Positions 1 through 5,086 of a stretch of 9,311 bases of DNA are shown in pieces. The translations under genes and the position numbers were made by a program. The stretch comes from Chloroflexota bacterium. GTDB taxonomy: Bacteria; Chloroflexota; Anaerolineae; UBA3071. Below the pieces are notes generated by a model. It ran no database searches and was not told the origin of the DNA. It saw only the letters and a program-made list of their open reading frames with translations. Every line of letters begins with the position of its first letter. Positions within the stretch are counted from its first letter, which is position 1. The stretch is from NCBI GenBank assembly GCA_014383605.1, contig JACNHM010000167.1, forward strand, positions 1 to 9,311. The letters run 5' to 3'.

Positions 1-32
1 CCCACGTTGCGACCGATACACAGTGGGGACAT

Positions 33-89
33 CGTAGTAGCGACTTCAGTCGCTTCTGCAGCGCCTGAACGACTAAAGTCGTCACTACG
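33..89. repeat. Palindromic dispersed-repeat-like element
   Basis: Two imperfect inverted arms (33-54 and 68-89, 18 of 22 positions complementary) surround a 13-nt loop. Each arm also contains its own small palindrome (GCGACT-AGTCGC at 41-53 region; ACGACT-AGTCGT at 69-82). The form resembles short dispersed palindromic repeats found between genes in many environmental bacteria. It lies just upstream of the ligase start, so it could fold in a leader RNA or terminate an upstream transcript, although no T-run follows it. Nothing else recognisable lies in 1-121. Confidence 0.6.
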
Positions 90-121
90 TCGTCTCGAGA
101 CCAGAGCGGTGTGGGTGATCC

Positions 122-2191
122 TTGAAGAGATTGGCTGATACGCTGCTCAGCCTGGAGTTGGCCCTGACCAGCCTGGCCGTGCTGTTGCTGATGACCGAGG
201 AGCCCCGGCTGCTGCCCCTGGCGCTGGCCCTGATCGCCCTGCCCTGGCCCTTGCGGCTGTGGCGACACCGCCGGCTGACCGTGCGCACGCCGCTGGACGG
301 GCCGCTGCTCTTATTCCTGTTGACCGCCGCCGTGGGCCTCTGGGCCGCCTACGACCGCACCCTGGCCTGGCCCAAATTCTGGCTCATCGTGGGCGGCGTC
401 GCCCTCTACTACGCCTTGGCGAATCAGCGAATCAGCAAACCCGTCCTGAGCGAGGCCGAAGGATCGCAATCCGCAATCCGCAATCCGCAATCCGCAATCG
501 GCAACATTCGTCATTCGTCATTCGTCATTCGTCATTGGTCTCTGGGCCTTTGCCTTTTCGCCGCCGTCCTGGGCGTCTACTTCGTGACGCAGCGCGATTG
601 GGTGGCCGAGCCGGCCAAGTTTACCGCCATCACCCGGCTGGGGACCTGGATCGCCGCTCGCACGCCCCGCGTGCCCGGCCCCACCATCAACGGCAACGTC
701 CTGGCCGGCGCCCTGGCCCTCGTCTGGCCCATCAACCTGGCCCTGGTGCTGACAAGTCGCAAGTCCCAAGTCACAGGTCGCAGGTCGCCGGAGCACGTTT
801 CACGTTTCACGTTTCACGTTTTACGTTTCACGCTTTACGTTTCACGCATCATTTCCCTGTTCACTCTTCTTCTCGTCACTTTTGCGTTGATCATGACCGG
901 CAGCCGCGGCGCCTGGCTGGCCCTGGGCGTGGCCGGCGCGCTGTGGCTGCTGCGGCGGCTGCGGCAACGCTGGGTGCGCCTGGCCGACGCCCTGGCCGTG
1001 ACGGTGATCGCCGCGGCCCTGGGCCTGCTTCTGTGGCCCGGGGCGGCCGGCAGACTGAGCACTGCTGGACTGGCCGGCTGGCTGGGCAGCATACCTGTCG
1101 GCGGCACGGCCCTCAACCGCTTCGACCTCTACCGCCAGGCCCTGACGCTGCTGCGCGACTACCCTTTCACCGGCAGCGGCCTGGGCTGCTTCATGATGGT
1201 CTATTCCACCTACGTGCTGCTGCTGCACGTCGGCTTCATCACCCACGCTCACAATCTGTTCCTGCAGATCGCCGTCGAGCAGGGGGTGTTCGGGCTGCTG
1301 GCCTTCATCTGGCTGATAGTGGCATTCTTTTGGCTGCAAGTCGCCAGTCGCAAATCGCAAATCTGCAAATCTGCAAATCAGCAAATCAGCAAATCAGCAA
1401 ATCACAAATCAGCAAATCACAAATCCGCAATCCGCAATCCGCAATCCGCAATCCGCAATGCTGCCACCTGGGCAGTCGTCGTGATTTTGGTGCACGGGCT
1501 GGTGGATGCGACGTTGTATGCCAGCCGCACATTGCCGTTTCTGTTCGTGCCCTTTGGTCTGGCGGCGGCCAATCAGCAAATCGGCAAATCGGCAAATCAC
1601 AAATCAGAAGTCCGCATTCCGCAATCCGCAATCCGCATTCCGCAGTCCGCAGTGCGCGTGTTGCTGGCGGTGGGCTTGCTGGCCGGGGCGTTGATCTGGC
1701 GGCGACCGCTATTGGGCCTGGTCTTCTCCAACCTGGGCGCCGTGCACCAGACGCGCACCGAGCTGGCCGTGTACCAATGGCCGAAATATCCGCTCCAGGA
1801 CGCCGTGCGGCACCAGCATCGCGACACCCTGACGCCGGCCGTGGCCGAGTTCAGCCGGGCGCTGGTCTGGGATGCTACCAACGTCACCGCCAACCAGCGC
1901 CTGGGACAATTGCAACTGGCCTGGGGCGACTACGCCGCCGCCCTGACCCATCTGCAAGCCGCGTCGGAAGGCATAAATCCGCAATCCGCATTCCGCATTC
2001 CGCAATCCCCTGCCTTGCGCCAACTCCTGGGCGAAGCCCTCATCGTCAACGGCCAGTTAGAAGCCGGGCGGGCGCTCTGGAGCACGGTAGAGAACGGCCA
2101 GGGGCAATTGTCGCTGCGGGCCTGGTGGTACACCTACATTGAGGACGAGGAACGGGCGGAGGGGGTGCGGTGGGCCTCGGAGACGAGGTGA
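122..2191 (+). CDS. O-antigen ligase / Wzy_C family membrane protein with C-terminal TPR-like region
   Basis: Predicted polytopic glycan ligase or polymerase (689 aa) that would act on lipid-linked polysaccharide on the outer face of the cytoplasmic membrane. About 13 hydrophobic segments are visible. Family hallmarks are a TGSRG motif at residues 259-263 leading into a helix, and a long extracytoplasmic loop ending in HAHN (375-378) followed by LFLQIAVEQGVFGLLAF; WaaL/Wzy enzymes use conserved Arg and His at these places. After the last helix (~510-525) a soluble tail has TPR-like helices (~585-615). Five stretches of repeat-derived sequence (about residues 100-139, 211-243, 405-446, 483-511, 618-630) interrupt the fold without breaking frame. 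The start is TTG at 122, the first start codon after an in-frame stop at 116-118; no clear Shine-Dalgarno is visible, and ATG at 191 is an alternative. It is on the same strand as the export permease at 8027. Whether it is a ligase or a polymerase cannot be decided from sequence. Confidence 0.85.
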   Translation: MKRLADTLLSLELALTSLAVLLLMTEEPRLLPLALALIALPWPLRLWRHRRLTVRTPLDGPLLLFLLTAAVGLWAAYDRTLAWPKFWLIVGGVALYYALANQRISKPVLSEAEGSQSAIRNPQSAIGNIRHSSFVIRHWSLGLCLFAAVLGVYFVTQRDWVAEPAKFTAITRLGTWIAARTPRVPGPTINGNVLAGALALVWPINLALVLTSRKSQVTGRRSPEHVSRFTFHVLRFTLYVSRIISLFTLLLVTFALIMTGSRGAWLALGVAGALWLLRRLRQRWVRLADALAVTVIAAALGLLLWPGAAGRLSTAGLAGWLGSIPVGGTALNRFDLYRQALTLLRDYPFTGSGLGCFMMVYSTYVLLLHVGFITHAHNLFLQIAVEQGVFGLLAFIWLIVAFFWLQVASRKSQICKSANQQISKSANHKSANHKSAIRNPQSAIRNAATWAVVVILVHGLVDATLYASRTLPFLFVPFGLAAANQQIGKSANHKSEVRIPQSAIRIPQSAVRVLLAVGLLAGALIWRRPLLGLVFSNLGAVHQTRTELAVYQWPKYPLQDAVRHQHRDTLTPAVAEFSRALVWDATNVTANQRLGQLQLAWGDYAAALTHLQAASEGINPQSAFRIPQSPALRQLLGEALIVNGQLEAGRALWSTVENGQGQLSLRAWWYTYIEDEERAEGVRWASETR
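421..538 (+). repeat. In-gene repeat island 1 (three repeat types)
   Basis: Three unrelated repeat types are stacked here: a PVLSEAEGS-encoding element (440-464) of the kind dispersed in many environmental bacteria, about five units of heptamer CAATCCG (465-501), and about five units of heptamer ATTCGTC (505-537). All are read in frame within the ligase, between predicted membrane helices 4 and 5. Confidence 0.85.
753..848 (+). repeat. In-gene repeat island 2 (AAGTCGC-like and CACGTTT heptamers)
   Basis: Degenerate AAGTCGC/CAGGTCG-type heptamers (753-789) are followed by about seven CACGTTT heptamers (794-847), some with single substitutions. The stretch encodes Arg/His/Phe-rich residues between predicted helices 6 and 7 of the ligase. 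Confidence 0.85.
1336..1459 (+). repeat. In-gene repeat island 3 (CAGCAAAT octamers passing into CAATCCG heptamers)
   Basis: This is the longest island. It has degenerate CAAATCG/CAAATCTG units, then CAGCAAAT octamers mixed with CACAAAT heptamers, then five CAATCCG heptamers (1421-1458). It encodes KSANQQISKSAN- and NPQSAIR-type repeats between predicted helices 10 and 11. Confidence 0.9.
1570..1652 (+). repeat. In-gene repeat island 4 (octamers then CAATCCG-type heptamers)
   Basis: CAGCAAAT/CGGCAAAT octamers are followed by CATTCCG/CAATCCG/CAGTCCG heptamers. The order of repeat types is the same as in island 3. The island is read in frame between predicted helices 12 and 13. Confidence 0.85.
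1974..2009 (+). repeat. In-gene repeat island 5 (CAATCCG-type heptamers)
   Basis: About five heptamers of the CAATCCG/CATTCCG type encode an NPQSAFRIPQSP stretch between two TPR-like helices of the ligase's soluble tail. Confidence 0.8.
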
Positions 2192-2200
2192 TGGGGAGAC

Positions 2201-2276
2201 GAGGAGCAGGGGAGCAGGGGTGCAGGGGAGCAGAGGGGCAGGAGAGCAGGGGAGCAAGGGAGCTGAGGAGCGGAGG
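2201..2276 (+). repeat. G-rich octamer array, left cassette, upstream of four-helix-bundle gene
   Basis: Units are of GGGGAGCA type (with GAGGAGCA and GGGGTGCA variants). The array begins just after the ligase stop codon. It ends by merging into an ideal Shine-Dalgarno (GGAGG at 2272-2276) for the next gene. The 15-mer at 2225-2239 is exactly complementary to 2777-2791 in the right-hand C-rich array. Runs of four G separated by 4-nt AGCA/TGCA spacers could form a G-quadruplex in the 5' leader of the mRNA. Confidence 0.9.
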
Positions 2277-2283
2277 TGATGGG

Positions 2284-2667
2284 GTGATACAGAGTCACGA
2301 GGAGTTGGAGGTGTACCAGTTGGCCTTCGATGCCGCGATGCGCATCTTTGCGGTCTCCAAAGGGTTCCCTCGGGAGGAGACGTACTCGTTGACGGACCAG
2401 ATCCGGCGGTCGTCGAGGTCGGTGTGCTCAAACACCGCCGAAGCGTGGCGCAAGCGGCGCTACGAGGCGGCCTTTGTGAGCAAACTCAATGATGCTGAAT
2501 CGGAAGCAGCGGAAACCCAAACGTGGATTGATTTTGCCGTCGAATGCGGCTATCTTTCGCAGGAGGAGGGGCAGGAGCTACACCAAACCTATGACTTCAT
2601 CATCGGCAAGCTGGTCAACATGATCATTCGCCCGGAACCGTGGCTAATGAAGCGAGGTAACCGATGA
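2284..2667 (+). CDS. Four-helix-bundle protein (S23/23S rRNA intervening-sequence protein family), intact copy
   Basis: This is a 127-aa four-helix-bundle protein of the family first seen in intervening sequences of 23S rRNA (TIGR02436-like); members outside rRNA have no settled function. The family signature is clear: an N-terminal ELEVYQLAFDAAMRIF helix, FPREETYSLTDQIRRSSRSVCSN, AEAWRKRRYEAAFVSKL, then an ETQTWIDFAVECGYL helix and a C-terminal helix ending LVNMI. The start is GTG at 2284, 7 nt after a full GGAGG; the same ribosome site is conserved at the second copy (7551). A longer frame back to 2170 only reads through the repeat array. The gene is flanked by complementary repeat arrays and is about 80% identical by eye to the copy at 7551-7932. 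Most differences are at third codon positions, suggesting past selection on the protein. Confidence 0.9.
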   Translation: MIQSHEELEVYQLAFDAAMRIFAVSKGFPREETYSLTDQIRRSSRSVCSNTAEAWRKRRYEAAFVSKLNDAESEAAETQTWIDFAVECGYLSQEEGQELHQTYDFIIGKLVNMIIRPEPWLMKRGNR

Positions 2668-2705
2668 TCTCACCTCTGCACCTCCGCGCCTCTGCTCCTC
2701 CGCAC
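2668..2705 (+). repeat. C-rich array, first segment right of the intact four-helix-bundle gene
   Basis: CACCTCTG/CACCTCCG/CTCCTCCG-type octamers begin right after the stop codon. They are the reverse-complement theme of the array at 2201-2276. The segment is cut off by a remnant of another four-helix-bundle copy at 2706. Confidence 0.8.
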
Positions 2706-2774
2706 ATTATCGGCAAATTGGTCAACATGATCGTCAACCCAACACCTTGGGTTCTCAAGAGGAGCAACCGATGA
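2706..2774 (+). pseudogene. 3'-terminal remnant of a further four-helix-bundle gene copy
   Basis: This 69-nt stretch reads IIGKLVNMIVNPTPWVLKRSNR and a TGA stop. That is the exact C-terminal segment of the family, and it is closer to the copy at 7551-7932 (NPTPWVLKRSNR) than to the adjacent intact copy (RPEPWLMKRGNR). Nothing of the 5' part of the gene is present; C-rich array lies on both sides. It looks like the product of recombination or array expansion between cassettes. Its antisense supplies the stop codon of the AbiEi-like gene. Confidence 0.85.
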
Positions 2775-3426
2775 CCGCCCCTCTGCTCCCCAGCACCTCT
2801 GCACCCTTGCACCCTGGCTCCTCCGCACCTCCGCACCTCCGCTCCCTGGCACCTCCGCACCTCAGCACAGTTGTCGGGAAGCGGATGGCGTAGGCCTGTA
2901 ATCGCTCCTCGTCGAGGGAGGAGAGGTCCAGTTCGTTCCATGACAGGCCAGACAAACCTCGAGACACCATGTAAAGCTGATCCAGTAGCGCCTTCTCCGG
3001 CTCAGCCACGTAGACCCCACCCTCCATCGTGTAGCCGAAGAAGAGGTCTTTTTTGAGTTGACGAAACTCCACCACGGTGTCGGCCAGGGTCAGCCGTCGG
3101 CTGCGGTGAGGTGTGGCGAAGGTCAGGGTATAGGGAACCTGGCTCAGGATACCGTAGCGGGACAGGGCCGACTCGAAGGAGAGGTACGAGGGATAGACCA
3201 GTTGATTGGCGATGCGCGGGAGATCCGCTGCCCGCAAGACGACCTGATACACCCCTTGCCGCAGCCGCACCAGCACGCCGTACTTCACCAGACGGTTCAG
3301 CGTGACGTACAGAGCAGGGCGTTTCTGGCCCAGGACCTTCTCCAGGTCGGCCGGGCTGAAATAGGCTTTATCCAGGCTCAGCAGCCTTTGCACCAACGCC
3401 ATATCCTTCGGCTTCATTCGCTCCAT
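2755..3426 (-). CDS. AbiEi-like type IV antitoxin / transcriptional regulator with repeat-derived C-terminal tail
   Basis: Predicted antitoxin (223 aa) of the AbiEi family, with an N-terminal winged helix (~1-60: VQRLLSLDKAYFSPADLEKVLG... RLVKYGVLVRLRQGVYQV) followed by the conserved block PSYLSFESALSRYGILSQVPYTLTFATPHRSRRL and VAEPEKALLDQLY. AbiEi proteins repress their own operon and counter the AbiEii nucleotidyltransferase. The start at 3426 has AGGTGA 7 nt upstream. An alternative ATG at 3417 would give a 4-nt ATGA overlap with the toxin stop. The native sequence appears to stop near V187. Residues after that read through the C-rich array and the four-helix-bundle remnant (cysteine- and glycine-rich, ending AVIGCSS). 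The true C-terminus was therefore probably replaced when the cassette inserted. It follows the toxin gene with 13 nt of overlap, the reverse of the classical AbiE order. Confidence 0.85.
   Translation of the reverse strand: MERMKPKDMALVQRLLSLDKAYFSPADLEKVLGQKRPALYVTLNRLVKYGVLVRLRQGVYQVVLRAADLPRIANQLVYPSYLSFESALSRYGILSQVPYTLTFATPHRSRRLTLADTVVEFRQLKKDLFFGYTMEGGVYVAEPEKALLDQLYMVSRGLSGLSWNELDLSSLDEERLQAYAIRFPTTVLRCGGARERRCGGAEEPGCKGAEVLGSRGAVIGCSS
2775..2868 (+). repeat. C-rich array, second segment; right end of left cassette
   Basis: Octamers of CTCTGCTC/CACCTCCG/CTCCGCAC type. The array ends in CACCTCAGCAC (2858-2868), identical to the end of the corresponding array at 8000-8010, which suggests a defined cassette boundary. 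Read on the minus strand it encodes the Gly/Ala/Arg/Glu-rich tail of the AbiEi-like protein. Confidence 0.85.
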
Positions 3427-4088
3427 GATTCAATCACCTGCCAGTGACTTGAGGGGAGATATTTGCGCAACTCCCGCCGTATGGCTTTGCGGTCGAAACC
3501 GCTCAGGTCGGGCGTGAAGACGCGGCGCAGCTTCTGGGCGATGAACCACAGGTCGTACAGGTCGCGGGGCTGACGACGAGCGGCCAGCGCAGCCTGCTTG
3601 TCGCTCCACATCCTCTCCAGGGTGGCCACCTGGGCCAGGACCGTAACCGGTGTCACCGGGCTGGTCAACAGGCGCAGGGAGAAATCCTGCTCTCCTTCCC
3701 AGGTCTCCGGCCGTGTGGATACCTCCAGCTTGATGGAGAAGGCATAAGGCAGGTAAGGCTCCCGCACGTTGTAGAGGGCGAAGAGCGTGAACCGCTTGGA
3801 GAGCGCTTCGACCAGCGTGACCTGGGGCAAGCTCCCGGCGACCGTCTCGGCCCCGTGCACGAAGACCTCCTCGGGCACGGGGGTGAGAAGCGAGAAGTCG
3901 AGATCGTCCGAGAAGCGCGGGGAGCCATAGGCCAGGCGCAACGCTGTGCCGCCTTTGAGCACCAGGGCATTGCCCAATGGGCTTTCCATCAAGCTCTGCA
4001 GGATGAGCAACTCGTGTTCTTCCCGGACGATGTGTTCCGGGGCGATTCTTAATTCCTGTGCGAGCCTCTCGGCGAGTAGCTGGTCCAT
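3414..4088 (-). CDS. AbiEii/AbiGii-like nucleotidyltransferase toxin
   Basis: A 224-aa protein of the AbiEii toxin family (DNA polymerase beta-like nucleotidyltransferase fold). Visible motifs are LKGGTALRL (44-52), with the GG-T/S signature, SPRFSDDLDFSL (56-67), carrying the metal-binding D62/D64 pair, and a C-terminal DKQAAL...RRQPRDLYDL block (163-180), matching the family's conserved Lys and RDxxD. Studied members inhibit growth by transferring nucleotides to an RNA or protein target; the target here is unknown. All motifs look intact. The start is ATG 4088, with AGGGA about 7 nt upstream. It is the first gene of a two-gene operon under the promoter at 4130-4158, with the antitoxin following. 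Confidence 0.88.
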   Translation of the reverse strand: MDQLLAERLAQELRIAPEHIVREEHELLILQSLMESPLGNALVLKGGTALRLAYGSPRFSDDLDFSLLTPVPEEVFVHGAETVAGSLPQVTLVEALSKRFTLFALYNVREPYLPYAFSIKLEVSTRPETWEGEQDFSLRLLTSPVTPVTVLAQVATLERMWSDKQAALAARRQPRDLYDLWFIAQKLRRVFTPDLSGFDRKAIRRELRKYLPSSHWQVIESWSE

Positions 4089-4129
4089 ATCAATCCCTGT
4101 TTCTAAACAGATGTGTTAAGTTTGATTGA

Positions 4130-4158
4130 ATGATACCACGAATCACAGCGGTTGTCAA
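4130..4158 (-). promoter_or_regulatory. Sigma-70 promoter of the AbiE-like operon
   Basis: On the minus strand: TTGACA (4158-4153), 17-nt spacer, TATCAT (4135-4130), about 41 nt upstream of the toxin start. The -35 box touches the G-rich array at 4159 directly. Confidence 0.75.
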
Positions 4159-4202
4159 GCAGGGGAGCAGAGGAGCAGAGGAGCAAGGGAGCGGAGGAGC
4201 GC
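4159..4202 (+). repeat. G-rich octamer array between the AbiE-like and VapBC-like operons
   Basis: About 5.5 units of GGGGAGCA/GAGGAGCA type. The array fills the spacer between the VapC stop codon (4226) and the -35 box of the next operon. Confidence 0.9.
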
Positions 4203-4225
4203 TGAACGTTAGTAATGCATGGCGG

Positions 4226-4639
4226 CTACTCGCCCGGCGACCGCCGGGTGATACCCGGCAGGCGGTCGAAGTGGCCATCGAAGCTGAAGATCTCCCGCAT
4301 GCCCCGTCGCTCCATGTGAACAGCCACCAGCGCGTCGGCGAAATCCACGTTCTTTTCGGCAAAGAGGTGTAGGGCGGCCAGCAGGCCCGGTTTATCGTCG
4401 GCTTCCAGCCCTTTGTGGCTCAACAGTTCCTGCATCACCCGGGCGATGTCGTGATGAGGATGGCCATAGAAGGAGTGCAGCACCCACACCGTCTCGGCAA
4501 CGACGATCTCATCAATCACGAGGGTGACTTCGCCCCGCTCCACGGCCTCGAAGAGGGCGCCGGCCTGGGCTGCCATGTCCGGGGGGTCACCCGTCAGGAA
4601 GCGCAGGATGACGTTGGTGTCAACGTAGGCGCGTCTCAT
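4226..4639 (-). CDS. PIN-domain ribonuclease toxin (VapC-like)
   Basis: A 137-aa PIN-domain protein, the usual length for VapC toxins, which cleave tRNA or rRNA using divalent metal. The acidic active-site residues are in the expected places: D7 in YVDTNVILR, E49 in VAETVWVL, D102 in VDFADALVA and D121 in SFDGHFDRL. No inactivating change is visible. The ATG overlaps the stop of the upstream AbrB-type gene by 4 nt (ATGA), giving translational coupling, and it has no strong Shine-Dalgarno of its own. Together they form a VapBC-type module. The gene ends 24 nt before a G-rich array. Confidence 0.9.
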   Translation of the reverse strand: MRRAYVDTNVILRFLTGDPPDMAAQAGALFEAVERGEVTLVIDEIVVAETVWVLHSFYGHPHHDIARVMQELLSHKGLEADDKPGLLAALHLFAEKNVDFADALVAVHMERRGMREIFSFDGHFDRLPGITRRSPGE

Positions 4640-4899
4640 TCGTCGCCTCGGGCCAACCGTTCTCCCCGTTCGCTGCGCACCTCCTGGCGAATGGCCTCAT
4701 GTCCGGGGTAGGGCCGGGTAGCCGGGAGTGCCCCGTAGAGTTCACGCAAGGGACGGTGACGCACGGGGATCAGGATCAACTGATCGTCCTCCAGCAGGAA
4801 AATCAGTCGGTCCCTTCTTTCGATGCCCAAAGCCTGACGGATTCCCTTGGGAATGGTGATCTGTCCTTTGGCCGTGATCGTAGCCATTTCCGTGCTCAT
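4636..4899 (-). CDS. AbrB/MazE-fold (SpoVT-AbrB) antitoxin, VapB-like
   Basis: An 87-aa antitoxin with an N-terminal swapped-hairpin AbrB DNA-binding domain (residues 5-47: MATITAKGQITIPKGIRQAL, then a DRLIFLLEDDQLILIPV strand pair). A C-terminal tail (48-87) should wrap the PIN toxin encoded immediately downstream. The start is ATG 4899, set by an ideal AGGAGG 6 nt upstream; the open frame continues to 5280 but the extra sequence is repeat read-through. Such antitoxins repress their own promoter, and repeated CTTACAT motifs lie around the promoter just upstream. Confidence 0.9.
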   Translation of the reverse strand: MSTEMATITAKGQITIPKGIRQALGIERRDRLIFLLEDDQLILIPVRHRPLRELYGALPATRPYPGHEAIRQEVRSERGERLARGDE

Positions 4900-4909
4900 C
4901 GCTTTCCTC

Positions 4910-4969
4910 CTTACATCTGGGGTTTCGCTTACATCATACCATGATCGCCGAGATTTGTCAAAATGTAAG
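4910..4969. promoter_or_regulatory. Candidate autoregulatory operator: three CTTACAT motifs around the promoter
   Basis: CTTACAT occurs at 4910-4916 and 4928-4934 (direct repeat, 18-nt period), and its inverse ATGTAAG at 4963-4969. The inverted pair brackets the promoter: one copy sits just upstream of the -35 and the other overlaps the end of the -10. The arrangement suits repression by the AbrB-type antitoxin, but binding is inferred. Confidence 0.5.
4933..4961 (-). promoter_or_regulatory. Sigma-70 promoter of the VapBC-like operon
   Basis: On the minus strand: TTGACA (4961-4956), 17-nt spacer, TATGAT (4938-4933), 34 nt upstream of the antitoxin start. This is close to perfect consensus. 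Confidence 0.8.
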
Positions 4970-4970
4970 G

Positions 4971-5052
4971 CGCAGGGGAGCGGGGGAGCAAAGGAGCAAG
5001 GGAGCAAGGGAGCGGAGGAGCAGGGGAGCAGGGGGGCAGAGGAGCGGGGGAG
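4971..5052 (+). repeat. G-rich octamer array between the VapBC-like and HEPN/MNT operons
   Basis: About ten units of GGGGAGCA/GGGAGCAA/GGGGAGCG type. The array lies between the HEPN stop (5087) and the VapBC promoter, with its edge 10 nt from the -35. Several G-runs of 3-6 are present. Confidence 0.9.
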
Positions 5053-5086
5053 GCACGGACGAGGAAGGAGACAGAGGGACGCAGGG

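Noticed and set aside
842..1384. Antisense open frame within the ligase gene
   Set aside because: Its composition (Gln, His, Gly, Ala-rich) is typical of the reverse complement of GC-rich membrane-protein codons; there is no ribosome site or motif.
259..2142. A 627-aa open frame overlapping the ligase in another plus frame
   Set aside because: It encodes Arg/Pro/His-rich low-complexity protein with no family features. It stays open because of high GC and because the heptamer/octamer repeats have no stops in any phase.
2170..2283. N-terminal extension of the intact four-helix-bundle gene starting at GTG 2170
   Set aside because: The extra residues are read-through of the G-rich array; a perfect ribosome site precedes GTG 2284 and is conserved at the second copy.
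3058..3447. Plus-strand frame opposite the AbiEi-like gene
   Set aside because: No recognisable domain; it is the antisense of a well-supported antitoxin gene.
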